Source of the DNA: Chamaecrista fasciculata
Taxonomy: Eukaryota > Streptophyta > Magnoliopsida > Fabales > Fabaceae
Length of the DNA: 64,000 nucleotides
NCBI GenBank assembly: GCA_003254925.1
Contig: QANZ01043288.1
Coordinates: 54,671 to 118,670, forward strand
Direction of reading: 5' to 3'
Shown: in pieces, positions 1 to 12,293 of the stretch
Layout: each line of letters starts with the position of its first letter
Numbering within the stretch: the stretch's first letter is position 1
Position numbers and translations under genes: made by a program
Notes under the pieces: generated by a model
Seen by the model: only the letters and a program-made list of their open reading frames with translations
Told to the model about the DNA's origin: nothing
Databases searched by the model: none

Positions 1-570
1 TAATACTTGATTTATAATCCAAAATAGTATAATGTTAATCAAATGGTTATTAAATTCCTTTCTTCTTCCTCTTCTCTTATAAATTTCTTTTTGGCGAAGT
101 CAGGTTGTCACTAAAACTTGCAACCAATATAAGTCATAATCAATGTAAATCTGAAAAAAAAAACATTCAAATAGATGAGTCATCTCTTTAAATCTCAGTT
201 AGTAACAACATGAGGAACCTCCATAAGTTCTCCTATCATTTTACCATGAACATCAAATAAGGAAGCTGGAGAAGAGATAAAGGTTCAGAAGATTTTCAAA
301 ACTTCAGTTTTGGATAAGGGGAACAGTAGAGACGACCTAAAGGTTCACAGAATATAGAATGAGACATCAAGGATATCAAAATAGGTACATGGAGCCATGA
401 TAGAGGCACTACAAATTCAGGGTTAACAAATATTTTGAGAAGAAACTGCATAAATCAAGAAGTATAACTCTTCTTTGACTGGCGCATATGCATATTTATG
501 ATCACTAAGACGTGATATGTGCCAAAAAAAATATTGATACATTACAAATAAATTAAAGACCACAGAACAC
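1..570. other. intron of the TRAF1-like gene, no exon seen
   Basis: The stretch is AT-rich. The next expected exon of the family (starting near EKADRPFRCLDC) was looked for on the minus strand and not found, so this is read as part of a long intron continuing outside the window. Confidence 0.5.
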
Positions 571-2587
571 CTGATAACTTGAACTTGAGCTTTTATTATC
601 AGATTGTCAGAAGTGTCAACAAATCCATCATACACTTTCGAGAGCTCCATGAACTTTTTCCAACCCCAATCATGCTCCTTCTTCCAGAATCGATGCAGTG
701 TGTCTGGAAAACTCAAGTACAATTAAGACACTTAAATAATTAAGACAGTCATTAAACAATTAAGACAGTCATTAAGCAACAAACCAGAATATTTTGATTT
801 TTTCGGATCTTTATTGACCACAGCTATCGTAAACTGTGCAAAATGGCTCCATCCTGCATTCCAATAAGGTAGGTGTAGAAGCATTATGAGACCAAGAACT
901 AAAAACTAATGATCATTGCTGCAGTCTCATAAAGTTTGAAAATCAAACCTGGAAGAAGTTTGTCATGATTAGCTACACACAGAAACAAGGAGAGATGATT
1001 GCAAACATCGCAACCTTGTGGATATATCAAAATATACCTGCCATATACCATCAAATATTTCATATAATGAAAACAAACAACTATATTAAGTTTCAAGTCA
1101 CAAGAACTGTTTTGGAAAATCATACACACACTTCATAAACTGCAAGAACCACACCCAAGTACATAGGGCATATAGTAAGCAGTCAGTATGATATAGGACA
1201 AGAGCCTCACAAGTGGAATAAAGTAAAAGTCATCCAGTAAATGACAACTTGCTATATCACAGCCATTAATCAATGGCCGAAGCTACTGCTGTTTTTCTGG
1301 GTAGTATTTGAGTTCCTGCTACAATGATAATTATGCAGAAGAAACAGGATAGGTTAACAATGGAGAATGCAAACAAGGGAAGGGCTTCTCATAACTTAAG
1401 AAAAAAAAAAGTTTCATCATTTCATCAAACCCCTTTATCAACCAAAAAAGGAGAAAAAGATTGTTGTGCCTTCATTGTAAAATTTTGCTACAAGTGTATG
1501 GATTTTGAAATTCTCCATCGAATAACTGATCACACTGCATCCAATGGAGAAAAAATAAACTATGAATACACAAATAGATTACAACTTCTTAAACAAGCTC
1601 AAGCATGTACATAGGTAGATCAGTTCAATAGAGATGACAACAAGATAGTGGAGTAAAATAAGCTCAAAAGCAGGCATCCATGTCAAGCCAATATATAGTT
1701 TTTTTTCCCTAAAAGCCTCATACCATTTGTAGCCGCCAACCTCAAATGCGTTACTACGAAGTTCCCTTTTGGTAATCTGAGAAAACTTTTCTATCTTCCA
1801 TGTGTATTTTCCATATAACTCGGAAGGTTTTTGTCCTGTAACGAGGAAAAACTAAATTATGAATAACTCCATTTTTAATTGGAAGAACAAGATTTTGAAC
1901 AGTTAACCACGGGTCCATGATGATAAATTGAAAGAGAAACCAGATTAAAAATCCAATTATTCACGATTAAAAACACATAGCAGGCAAAGACTAAAATACT
2001 TTATCCACAATAAGTGACCAGTCAATGAAATGGATAATAATTCCTTACAAAATAGGTCTTCAAGTTATATGGACCAAATCTCTAATCAGATATGAATAAT
2101 GATAAATAATGAAAATAATAAATTTAGATCATAATAACATAATTAGTCCAAGCTACATATCAATGTCTATTTTCTTCTAATAATCACTAATTAAATAATA
2201 CTAAAAAAGTAAACCACTAGTGTTAAATTTTCAACATGCAAAGTACTTCTTCACACAATTCCACATCTAATACAAGTTTGCATCACCCTAATAACCATCC
2301 TTCCTGCTCACTACCTCAAATGGGGTCAATTTAAGTGTCATACTGTCATGTAATTTAACAATTCAAATTACCAAACTAGAAAAAGGACAAAATAGAAAAA
2401 GAACTCTACCACCATCATCGTCATCATCAGTGTCCCAGTAAGGGGGTGAAGTAGATGGGGTTCCATTTTCCACCTGCTCAGAAGACCTCCATTCTGCCAA
2501 TGCTTCGCCAGATGGACAACTGTGCCCACTTGAAATTCCCTCTACAGACTTTCCAACTCCAGACTCTTCAACCACAATCCCAGCCAT
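571..2587 (-). CDS. TRAF1A/B-like MATH-domain protein, 5' part (partial)
   Basis: Exons on the minus strand are 2587..2410, 1835..1724, 1037..949, 853..785 and 703..571. All junctions are GT-AG and the phase is continuous (581 nt, about 193 aa). The start MAGIVVEESGVGKS lies in a good context, and an acceptor at about 2642 marks a 5'UTR intron. The N-terminus holds GEALAEWRSSEQVENGTPST and an acidic run of five Asp. A MATH/TRAF domain follows from about residue 60 (KYTWKIEKFSQITKRELRS, then YILIYPQGCDVCNHLSLFLC, then FWKKEHDWGWKKFMELS). This matches plant TNF-receptor-associated-factor homologs 1a/1b (MUSE13/MUSE14), which are known to act with an SCF ligase in controlling NLR immune-receptor levels and are also reported in autophagy. 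The last exon ends in AG|GT, so the remaining exons lie beyond the left edge. The family call rests on remembered sequence; the MATH domain itself is clear. Confidence 0.88.
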
Positions 2588-3492
2588 TCAGTGCTTGCCT
2601 GCTCGGAAACTATTTCACAAACCCTTCTTCAGTAGCACCTGCTAAATAAGAAGCACACAAATGAAGACCTAAAATTAGCTCTTAAACCCCACTTTTCTTT
2701 GTAAAATAGCACACTCCAACGCTTAAAGTAACGTTTTCCAACTGCATCTAGGAACTCTTACAATATAATACATATAAAAAAGTCAACTTTTAGTCCCTTG
2801 CCACTTTTAAGTTAGCAATTTAACATAGCAACAGGTTCAAGAGCTACTCACATAGTCACATATTTGTCCCAGTATATATAAAACAGAAAAGATTTAAAAT
2901 CAATATTGATATGGTACCAATCAGCACCTAGAAAGCAACCCAGGCCCCCTAGACAAAAGGACTAAACCAATGCACGTCCTTATGGGAGTCTAGCTTTCTC
3001 ATTTTTCAAAAAGCCAACATAAGATATTTCGAAGTGAGGGGGATAAACTAAAAACTTCAGTTCCGATGTCCCTCCTGTCTATTGCTGAAAACCAAATACT
3101 CCCAACAATTAGATAAAGCCAACCAAAAACTCACATCGGGGGTTAATTAAAAATAAGGTACCGATAAAACCCTAAAATGGATAAATAACACAAGAAGAAA
3201 CGAGGCTCAAAATTAATCAGATGGATGGAAAGGGTCCGGAATTAAACCCGAAGACATAACGATATTACAGAACGAACTCGACAAGGCCGATTGAAGAAAT
3301 CAAAAACCCGATAAACCCCGAAGTAATTCACGCTCAGATTAAACAAGATCTTGAGAAATAATCCCCAGAAAAACATTGATCAAAATCGGCCGAATGACGC
3401 GAATGAACTCCGAGGAATACCCCACAAAACAAAATTAACACGGCGTCTGGTGTTTTAGACGGCATCGAACGGATCCATAAGGCATACAAACC

Positions 3493-3640
3493 TGAAATCG
3501 AATACCGAAGTTCTGTCAAAGGGCCAGACCGACCTCTGAGATTTTAGAGAGAGAAAAACGATGAGGGAGGAAGAAAGAGAGAGAGGCCGAGGTGAGCAGT
3601 AACAGAGAGCAAAGGCAGAACCCAAAAAAGAAAATAGCAT
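3493..3640 (-). other. probable 5'UTR exon of the TRAF1-like gene
   Basis: The minus strand reads TTTCAG|GTTTGTATG, with the donor at 3492. Upstream of it lies a purine/pyrimidine-rich leader typical of a plant 5'UTR. Its intron would run to the acceptor at about 2642, 55 nt before the ATG. The upstream limit is a guess. No coding capacity is assigned. Confidence 0.5.
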
Positions 3641-4671
3641 TTATTTTTTTTTTAAAAAGAGTTTCCCTATTTTTTTTTTTAATCGAACAGATTCTTCTTG
3701 TAGGGAAGTCCCCGAAGAAGAGTGAGAGGAAAGGATGTGCTGTGAAAAACGGTTCTTCGCCTCCCTGCAATTAAAAAAGAAAAAGAAAGAAAACAGAAAA
3801 GTATTAATCAAAACAAACCTAAATCTCTAATGTTTTAAAATATTAAACATATGGCTAAATTCATGCATGGTACATGGGAAAGTAGTAATTTAAATTATAT
3901 ATTAAGAATATGTTGTGTATAGCAAAATTAATAGAAAAAAAAAAGCAGCTTTAAACAAAAAGGGTCGGTGACAAATATACGAAACTGACGAAAACTCAAA
4001 AGAGTAAAATTTGTTGCTTCACTCTTTTAGTCTTTTTTAATACTTGTAGCTTGCTTCACTGCCCACGTACCAGTATTTGTAATCAATAAAATACGCCAAA
4101 ATATATTGCATACGATGTGGGTCCCAACCACTTTTGTTTCTTTATCCTGTAGGTTTTCATTATTTATCCTAATCCTAATATATTTATGTAAAAAAGTGTA
4201 TTGAATCAGCTGTCCATGTCTATGCTAATGCAAGAGTTGTCTAGCTTTTAAGTGAGTTAACCTAGTTTTCTTGTCCAAAGGGAGAATATGTAACATTATT
4301 TACTATCAATATCAATATTATTGAATTAAATGATCACTTAACTATGTATATTATTTTGTTTGTACGTAATAAGAGAGAGAATTTGGATCCAAGTCCAATC
4401 CAGCTGGTTGATCTGCAAACTGTTGGGCTTAGCCCGATTCTTAAGTGATGCAGTTCGAAAACACAAGCCTATTTCACTCTCGGTCTTCATAGAGCTTAGA
4501 AGACGTCTTCAGACCCCCCAAAAAGGGCTAGTTTGTTATTAGTTTAAAAAATAATTCTCAAAATATAACAAGTTTAAATAGGTAAAGGATTTCATTTTAT
4601 TTTTTAATTCTTTTTTATCACTATAAAATACATTTAGGCTTGAAGATTCAATAAATAAAGTAAAATCTCTG

Positions 4672-4872
4672 AGGAGTTGGTGTGTTATTTTGTGACGTCG
4701 GATGGTGTCTCTTTGGTGCTTCTTCGTGATTTAGTCTTCCTTAGTAGAGAAATGGTAGTCTAAGTCCTGTTTGGCTGTGTGCCTTTTGGCTGTTTAATTT
4801 TTTTTTTTCGGGTTGTCTTTGTTGTTTGTGGGCTTAGCCCACCGATTGCCTACCAAAAAGAAAAATAAAATC
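4672..4872 (+). mobile_element. possible 3' end of a truncated LINE
   Basis: This non-coding, relatively GT-rich stretch ends in CCTACCAAAAAGAAAAATAA. It looks like the 3' untranslated tail of a plant non-LTR retrotransposon. An imperfect repeat of TAAAATC(C)TCT lies at about 4660 and 4867. No coding part is present. The rest of 3641-5273 holds no gene I can support; 5100-5220 is a CA/TA-rich low-complexity tract in the probable 3'UTR of the next gene. Confidence 0.3.
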
Positions 4873-5273
4873 CTCTAAAAAAAATTATTTTTTATAAAAA
4901 TCAAGTTACATACACTATTCATAAGAATTAAATTATGTAATGTTGTACACACGAAAACTGTAGACTTTAAAAAATTCAAAGGGTAAAACTTTTTTTTGGC
5001 CTAAAACATAAATCATTTAAAAGTAAGATAAAGTCAAACACAATACAAACGAAAATAAAGTAAAAATAGTTGATTGTGTAGACCAAATGCAGAAGCTAAG
5101 GTGCTGTCATTATTCATTATATTTTAGTTGGTAAATGCAGTTCACCATAATCACACACAAATACTATACATACACACACATAGCATAAGCATACATACAT
5201 ATACATGCGTTTGCAAGCGCATGTCCAGTTGTAGTAATTAAAATCAAAATTACAAGTAAATATTAATTTCAAA

Positions 5274-7491
5274 TTAATTCACAGCTTTGAAGTGAAGCAG
5301 TGAGGAGGTTCCATCAAGACCCTTGGCATAGTGATGAGTTACAAACTCTTTCAAAGTGATGTCTCTATAGACTTTGGGGCTCTCTTCAGATACAAGTTCT
5401 TTGATTGGACCATAGATTTTTGAGGTATCATCCCCTCCATCAACAGCTCTCAGAATAGATGCCACTGAAATTCTTGGCCCTTGATTCAGCGCTAACACCC
5501 TATGCTCAACACTTATGAACTTGTTATTGCTCACAAGCTGCCAAAGAACAAAAAACACAAACTTACAATTACAAGACAACCAAATGCTCTGCTTCGCTGA
5601 AAGGCTGTTTTCAAGATTTGAATCCATGACCTTTTAGTCACCAGGCAGCAACCTTACTATTGCGTCAAGGCTCATCCTCTTTTTAATAGTCAGCGTTGGA
5701 TTGGTTTAATAGAAGAGGTTAGTATTCTACGACATAAAGAATTAGGATCCGATTTTCTATTGAGAGAGGTGTACACATTTAATATTGAAATTCTTTGTGG
5801 ATGATACTAATAAAAAACAGAAAAAAATCTCTTTTTTTCCAAAGAGGCCGATAATGATGAATTAAGTTAATTACCTGGAGAAGATCCCCAATGTTTACTA
5901 CTAGAGCTCCATGAATGGGAGGAACATCAACCCATTGATTCTGATGAAGAACTTGAAGACCACCCAACTGGTCTTGCAAAAGTATTGTGAGGAAATCACC
6001 ATCTGTGTGCTTGGTAGCTCCCATGGTTAATTCAGGCTCAGGGCATCGTGGATAACAATGACACAGAAGAAAATGGCCTTCAGCACAACCCATTTCGTTC
6101 AAGTGATGGGGATCAAGCCCAAGAGCCTCTGATAGTAACTCGAATAAAGCATATGCCAGACTCATTGCTTTCTCCGTATACTCCATCACAATATCTCTGT
6201 ACATTCACTATCAACTCATCAACCACAGAAAAATATCAAAACAGTAAACCTACTTTTAGTCCTTGGATTCATTTCAAAACTTGTGATTTAATCCTTGAAT
6301 ATTGACAATACACTTTTTAGTCTCTGTTTTTTTAAGATTAATAATTTAGCCCCTAAATATAAGGTCATGGACTAAATAGTTTGTGTTTGTAAAAAAATTT
6401 AGGGATCAAAAAGTGTATTTAGTATTTTATAACATTTCAAGATTAAATTGTAATTTTAAGACAAATTTAAAGACTAAAAGTTAAACTCTCCCCCTATGAA
6501 GCATGGACACTTTATTTGGGAGACGTGTCGCCGTCACCCGTACGACACCCATACGACACATATTCATAAGTTTCAGAATATAAAATTAAATTTTTGTGGC
6601 TTTAATATGACACATATTCATGTCGTGTAATTTTAAGAACTTGACGTGTCAGTGTGTCCGTGTCCATGTTGTGTCCCGTGTCCGTGTCAGTATCCATGCT
6701 TCATAACTCTCCCATATAAAAATGAAAAAGAAAATATGCTTTTTAATCCTTAAATTTATTCTAAAATTATGATTTAATCTTTGGATATTATAATTATAAT
6801 CTTTGGTTTCAAATAATGTTTCACTCTTGAAAGACTTAATATTTATAAAAAGATCAGAAACCAAAAGCCATATATCTCTAATATTCTAGAACTGAAAATG
6901 AGTTTAATCAAAATGAAATGTAATTTGTAAGTGAACATATAGCTATGAAGTACAAGCATGAAACCTGCAAATATGTGGTAGGTCTTGTGGTTTAGGGGGA
7001 TGAGGAGCCATGAAAAATGCAAGCGTGTCTCTCCAATTAGTGGTTGGGTCTCGGAACAGAGTATAATTGGAAAAGTACAGAACTTTCTTGCTGAGATCAC
7101 GACTGTAAAACTCTTTCCTCACATTGGCATCTTGTTCATGGAAGCTTCGAATTCCATGGATCATTTCATCCAAAACATGAGCTGGGATTCCATGATTTAT
7201 TATCTGAAAGAAACCCCACTTCTCGCATGCATTTCTCACTTTGTCCACCACGTCAGCTCGCTGAACAGTATCGCCATGGATGACTTTGAGGTCAATGATG
7301 GGGATGCTCAACTTCAACTGATCATCATTGCAAGCTGATCCCACACTGAGATGGGAATGTCCTCCACAGTGAAATATAGAGGGAATTTTGGTGACTCCAT
7401 TTTCCACAAGTCCTTGAACGCCAGCCTTTGAATCATCAAATGCTTTTAGTTGAGTAATCCGATCACAAGAAGAAATATTTGTGGCCTCCAT
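5274..7491 (-). CDS. 2-oxoglutarate/Fe(II) dioxygenase, ACC oxidase homolog-like (copy A, intact)
   Basis: Exons on the minus strand are 7491..6965, 6196..5875 and 5537..5274 (527+322+264 nt, 370 aa), with GT-AG junctions. The N-terminal dioxygenase domain (DIOX_N) contains the IIDL and [12 protein letters not shown] motifs. The C-terminal 2OG-Fe(II) domain has iron ligands His239, Asp241 (HTD) and His295 (EHRV), and the 2-oxoglutarate-binding pair Arg305-x-Ser307 (RIS). The length and the opening [18 protein letters not shown] are typical of the plant group called 1-aminocyclopropane-1-carboxylate oxidase homologs. The name is historical; these proteins are not ethylene-forming enzymes as far as known, and substrates are mostly unknown. 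The protein is soluble and presumably cytosolic. A TATA box lies about 50 bp upstream. Intron 1 (6197-6964) carries a MITE. The gene looks functional. Confidence 0.93.
6493..6704. mobile_element. MITE (TATGAAGC ends) in intron 1 of copy A
   Basis: The ends CCTATGAAGCATGGA and TCCATGCTTCATA form an imperfect terminal inverted repeat. They are flanked by AACTCTCCC at 6484-6492 and 6705-6713, a 9-bp (or 8-bp) target duplication. The interior is non-coding and rich in GTGTC/GACAC. It is a non-autonomous DNA transposon of the common plant 'GAAGCACGGACAC' type. It shares its end motif with the tiny element at 31062-31114. Confidence 0.75.
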
Positions 7492-7542
7492 AGTGAAAAA
7501 ATCTGAATTTATTTGTGTGTCAAGTTTCTTAACAAAAGCAAC

Positions 7543-7551
7543 TATATATAG
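7543..7551 (-). promoter_or_regulatory. TATA box of dioxygenase copy A
   Basis: The minus strand reads CTATATATAG about 52 bp before the ATG at 7491. This gives a very short leader. It is the best TATA candidate upstream of the gene. Confidence 0.6.
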
Positions 7552-7604
7552 AGAGAATGGGATTAAAGAACAGGTTGTCCAGCTTGTTAGGATAATTAAT
7601 TTAA

Positions 7605-7788
7605 GGGTCCTTCTAATATGTGCCCTTAGGGCACATGTTAAAGTTTCTTTTCATGGGTCAAATGAGTTTTCAAACATTAAAAATGATCTTCTAAATGAAT
7701 TTTCGTAGATTTCAAGATATGAAATGCTTTACTAACCTATCAGAAGAAACCTTAAAATGTGTCATAATAGCACATGTTAGATAAATCC
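7605..7788. mobile_element. Mutator-type MITE, copy 1, in promoter of dioxygenase copy A
   Basis: The ends GGGTCCTTCTAATATGTGC and GGATTTATCTAACATGTGC (the second on the minus strand) form an imperfect terminal inverted repeat. An exact 9-bp target duplication, TTAATTTAA, lies at 7596-7604 and 7789-7797. The element is 184 bp and non-coding. A 242-bp relative with its own perfect 9-bp duplication lies at 58163-58404. It sits about 55 bp upstream of the TATA box. Confidence 0.9.
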
Positions 7789-7797
7789 TTAATTTAA

Positions 7798-9014
7798 TAA
7801 GTCATAAAAGAAATGTGGGGTTTTAAAAAAGGTGGATTAATGGTCCGATTATGATGCTTATTATAATATATACATCACAATATGGAAATGATAACTCGTA
7901 TAATATAACAAGCTGAGGCTCTTGGATAAGACGGCCAAGGAATACAATATTAATATTCCTTTCTAGTGTTAGATAGCTTGAATTTCGAAGGAAAAATACT
8001 CATAGATGTGAACCTTCTTCTAATTTAACAATTATAAAGTAATAGTGTTGTCGTTTTTATGAGTAGGTGTGAAAGGGATTAGGGGGATTTTTACACTATG
8101 GATGATACCTTGATATGACTTAAATTGGATTCTTCTACCGAGTAGTTTAGCTTAAAATCCTAACAGGATTAGTTTTTTTTTTAAGTAAGATAAGATAAAA
8201 TAATATAACTATTTATCTTTGGATGACAAAATTTTATAGTTTAATTTGATCACGCATCACGCATGCTTAGTTACTTTTTTAACCTTAAGATAGGAGAGTC
8301 CAAAAGCCACTGAAGTGAACTGTTGTACAAAATGCAAAACGTTCACAGAGAATATTGATTACTTCGTCTATCAAGTATATATATCATCTTATCTCCCCTT
8401 ATGTTGAATTGTGGCACATGCACTTGATATCTGTAATATGTATTATGCAATACGTTGATAAATGCTTGATATTAACATTTAACACTAGAGAAGCAAGAAT
8501 TATTGAAAACAGGCAAACAAATTGGAAAATTTAACTACAACATATTTTATTGACCTTGTCAATTCATTGGCTAACGCCTGGCAATTGATATTTGACACCT
8601 CGTATTGAGAGTTGAGCTTGTTTAATTTCATTGTTTGTATGTTTTCTAGCTAGCTTTGCCTTCGACAAATGTCGATTATTAGAAAAATGGATGGCTGGGG
8701 CTACGTTATTGGTGAAGATTTCCAATTTTATAAGCATCAACCAATGGATACTCAACAGACCTTCCCATTTAGAGATTATTTTAGTGCAACATAGTGGAGT
8801 GACAAAGAAGCCTACGAAATATTTAAAATATCTAAAATACTATATTATATCCGTATTATCAACCTTCACTATCCAATTAACCAGCACGAGTAAGGGCAAG
8901 AAAAGCAAAGGTTACTTGACACTTAACAGAGTTCATACTGACGACACAACTTGTACCATTTAAATTGCCATTTTTGTTGGTTTCCTCGTGACTTATTCTT
9001 GAAATTTATTAATG
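7798..9014. other. intergenic, no gene seen
   Basis: This is AT-rich sequence between dioxygenase copies A and B. The longest reading frames (about 110 aa at 8631-8963) show no recognisable domain, and no splice-linked continuation was found. Confidence 0.5.
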
Positions 9015-9215
9015 GGAATAGAAGTGCAGAAGAATAGAACTGTATTCTGTGTTATTAATCAATTAATGAATACAAAACCAAGCTACTTATAGGCTAATAG
9101 CTCAGCGAAGTTTACAGAGTAATACAGATTTAACTTACTAACTGATACAGCTCAACAATTAACAGAAAATTACAATTAGCTACCAATAAACTATTTAATA
9201 TTTCTACAATAAACT
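9015..9215 (-). repeat. LTR-like fragment (copia type, fossil)
   Basis: The text resembles the end of a plant Ty1/copia LTR on the minus strand (…TCTTCTGCACTTCTATTCCC side). It sits just past the 3' end of dioxygenase copy B. Beyond it, at about 9205, begins sequence shared with the 3' flank of copy C. It is short and broken, and no internal region is present. Confidence 0.3.
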
Positions 9216-9311
9216 ATAGAGAAACTCCCACAACATAAGCATTTAAGGTTTGACAAACAATTTCCATGTAGCTAGCCTACTAGCTACGAACAACATTATT
9301 AGGCGGAGTGA

Positions 9312-11965
9312 TCAAATTCTGAAATGTGGGAGAGCTGAAGTGCCATCAAGACCTTTTTCAGTGAAGTAGGTTACGTACTCTGCAACAGTGAATTCTCTGT
9401 ATTTTGGAGGATTGGCTTCAGATAAAAGCTCCTTGATGGGTCCAAATATCTTCGAGGATGGCTTCAGACCTGTGCTGAAAAAGCTTGCCATAGATATTCT
9501 TGGACCATCAGCATTAGAAAGAACTCTGTGTTCTACACTCTTGAATCTGTCGTTTGTAATCAGCTGCATTATTAACATCTAAAAACTATCAAACAAGTAT
9601 CAACATACATTGATCAAAGATCATTCAAAATGTCGCATGATCTTTTCTTCTTTGTTAAGACAACCAATTATATTAACTAATCTTTGTAATTATATTCATT
9701 ATTGAGATATTTTGCAAATGTACAGCTGTAGGTGTCCACCTGTTGTAACAGAATTTGGTACAGTACTCTATAAAGCATTACTGAGAGCATGTGACCTATT
9801 GCCTTAGATTTCATTTCATTTCTTGCGTATAGGTGCTTTTCTTGACTTTCTTTAAATTCAAGAACTGAGCTAGGCATGTGGGTGGTAGTGAATAGTGATT
9901 GATTATAATAACATATATGCATGACTGAGAAAAAGAAAAAAATGAAAACTTGCCTGCAAATAATCACCAATGTTAACAACAAGAGCCCCAGGGACAGGGG
10001 GAATATCAATCCATGTGTGTTCATAAAGAGCTTGAAGGCCACCAATATGGTCTTGGAGAAGCACTGTGATAAAGTCATTATCAGAATGGTTGGTTGTTCC
10101 TAAGGTCCTGTCTGGTTCAGGACAGGCTGGATAGTAATGGCCAAGAAAGGCAAGCCCCTCAGCACAACCCATGTCTTTCAAATGGTTTGGTTTCAGACCA
10201 AGTGCTTCTGATAATAACTCAAATACCATTATCCCAACATTCATTACGTGTTTCCCATATTCTAGCAATATGTCTCTGCAAGCACTCACAATAAAAAAAA
10301 CAGCAATCATCAAGTCTTCCTATATTTAGCTATATCAGAAATTCATTAAACTATGAATTGTTAATTAGAAAGAATATTTGATGACTTTGATAGTATAATC
10401 ACTCTTCTTAAGACAATTAAGCCCTTATTATTAGCCACTCTTTTGTTGCTTTTGGATCTATTGTGACAAATTTCCTCTGAATAGGATTTTACAAAGTCTG
10501 ATACTATAATATCTCTAAACACAGTTTGACTATATTTCACTAAAAGAAAGAAGTTGAAGTTTCCAGATTCTGTATTTTTGTTTGATAGAAAAAATTCAAT
10601 CTTTGATTATTATTATTATTATAACTACTATCCAACATTTTTTTATTTAATTTATTATAAATAATTCAAAAATCAATTACAATTAAGTATCATTCTTTTA
10701 TGGGAAAAATGTAATAAGACCCCCTTAAACTTTGAGTCATTTGGAAGTAAGCCCTTAAACTTTGAGTCATTTGGAAGTAGACCCTTAAACTATCAATTTT
10801 GAAAATCAACTCCTTAAACTTAGAAGGTTTAGGAATTAGATCGTTCCATCCACTTTTTCAGTGTTAATTATTAATAGGGTAAATTACACTTTGGTACTCT
10901 GTGATTTGGCCATATTCCATTTTGGTACCATGTTATTTAAAAAGTGACAGGTACCTCATGGTATTTTCCGTTAACACTTTGGTACCCTAAGCTTTAATTC
11001 TATTAAAAAGTTAGCAAAAATTGAAATTTTGGAACTATTTTTTAATTTTAAGCATTACAACTTTTGCATCAACTATTCTAACAGGAATGTACCCACTTTA
11101 TGTTAGACTGCAGTAGCCTAGCCTTTGGCTTTTTTATAACATTGTGAAAAAGCTATTTATTGTATGGAAGGAAGTTGTGAAAATATTATACCCATTACTA
11201 GTGCCATTTTGAGAATATAATTAAGTTAACCAGAACATATATACTGTGAAATGCTAGCTAGCTAGTCTGCTTTCTGTCATATATCTTTGAATCTATTTGG
11301 TATTGTGAATTAATTCACGTGACATATGAGTTAACTACAGTTTAAATTATAGGTCTAATAACTAACCCATAAATTAATATAATAAAGTCTAACTAATTAA
11401 CATATATTACTAATTAATTAAGGCCATGCATATACCTGCATGCATCTGGCAAGTCTTGAGGGTTTGAAGGATGAGGAGCAAGGTAACAATAGAAAGTATC
11501 CCTCCAGTTAGGTGCCGGCGAACGATAAAGATCAAAGTTGCTATTGTACACAAAGGGTTTGGTTGGATCACGCGTGTAAAGTTGCTTTTTAACCTCAGTA
11601 TCTTGCTCATAAAACCTGCGCACTCCATGTTTAATCTCCTCAAGAACACTTAGAGGAACACCATGATTGATCAACTGGAAGAAACCCCATCTCTCTGAAG
11701 CTTCCCCAATTCTCTCAACTATTTCTTTCCGTGCGCTTGCCTCTTTATTGATGTCTGCAAGATCTATCACTGGAATTACATGCTGTGTGTTTCTTAAATT
11801 TGAGGTCTTGTCAGATGACTGATATTGAGGAGCTAGAGGATGATGGAATAAAGAAGGGATCTTTGTGATTCCCGCATCAACAAGCCCTTTCACACCAGCT
11901 TTTGTGTCATCAAATGCTTTCAGCTCACTCACTCTCTCAGATTCTGCTATTTCTGTCACCCCCAT
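9312..11965 (-). CDS. 2-oxoglutarate/Fe(II) dioxygenase, ACC oxidase homolog-like (copy B, intact)
   Basis: Exons on the minus strand are 11965..11436, 10275..9954 and 9563..9312 (530+322+252 nt, 367 aa). The start MGVTEIAESERVSELKAFDD aligns with copies A and C; an in-frame ATG 28 codons upstream is less likely. Intact catalytic residues are His240 and Asp242 (HSD), His296 (EHRV) and Arg306-x-Ser308 (RIS). The C-terminus has EYVTYFTEKGLDGTSAL, as in copy A ([17 protein letters not shown]). Intron 2 begins with GC: the exon end CAG is followed by GCAAGT, a consensus GC-AG donor, whereas copy A uses GT here. Copies B and C share this donor and flanking sequence, so they arose by the more recent duplication. 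Intron 1 holds an LTR-like fragment and inverted-repeat debris. The substrate is unknown. Confidence 0.92.
10377..10570 (+). repeat. LTR fragment in intron 1 of copy B (fossil)
   Basis: The sequence from GACTTTGATAGTATAATCAC onward parallels 26948-27110 over about 170 bp, including AATTAAGCCC and TTACAAAGTCTG. Both are read as pieces of one LTR family, probably Ty1/copia, without internal regions. It is an old, diverged fragment. Confidence 0.5.
10700..11010. repeat. inverted-repeat element debris in intron 1 of copy B
   Basis: The phrase CTTAAACTTTGAGTCATTTG occurs twice in tandem at about 10726 and 10756. It is followed by a second motif set (CACTTTGGTACTCTG, CATTTTGGTACCATG, CACTTTGGTACCCTA). 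These 'ACTTTGGTACC' repeats are typical of the arms of plant foldback/Mutator-type elements. Two different partial elements seem to abut near 10870. Confidence 0.45.
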
Positions 11966-12293
11966 TATTTTCTTCCCTCTCTCTGCACTCTGCGGCCTGG
12001 CCTTACCTTTTGTTATCAGCAAAACTTGAAGCACGGTTATTTCAAGCATATACGTCTACGAAGCACGGTTCAAGTGTCCAACACATGTCTCAATGTGTCA
12101 GTATTTTTTAATCATTTTTATTGGTTTGAAAATAGTTACCTTTGGACATATAATTGGACACAGCAATTGGACTCGATTGCGTGTCTCCATTTCTCTCCTT
12201 TATGGGCTCATGTTTTGACACGTCACCCTAACATTTAAAACAGATCGGAAACTTCCGTGTGGAAATAAAATTAATCGACAATTAGAGCTCACC

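Noticed and set aside
8631-8963. 110-aa plus-strand frame between dioxygenase copies A and B
   Set aside because: No domain, AT-rich composition and no splice partners.
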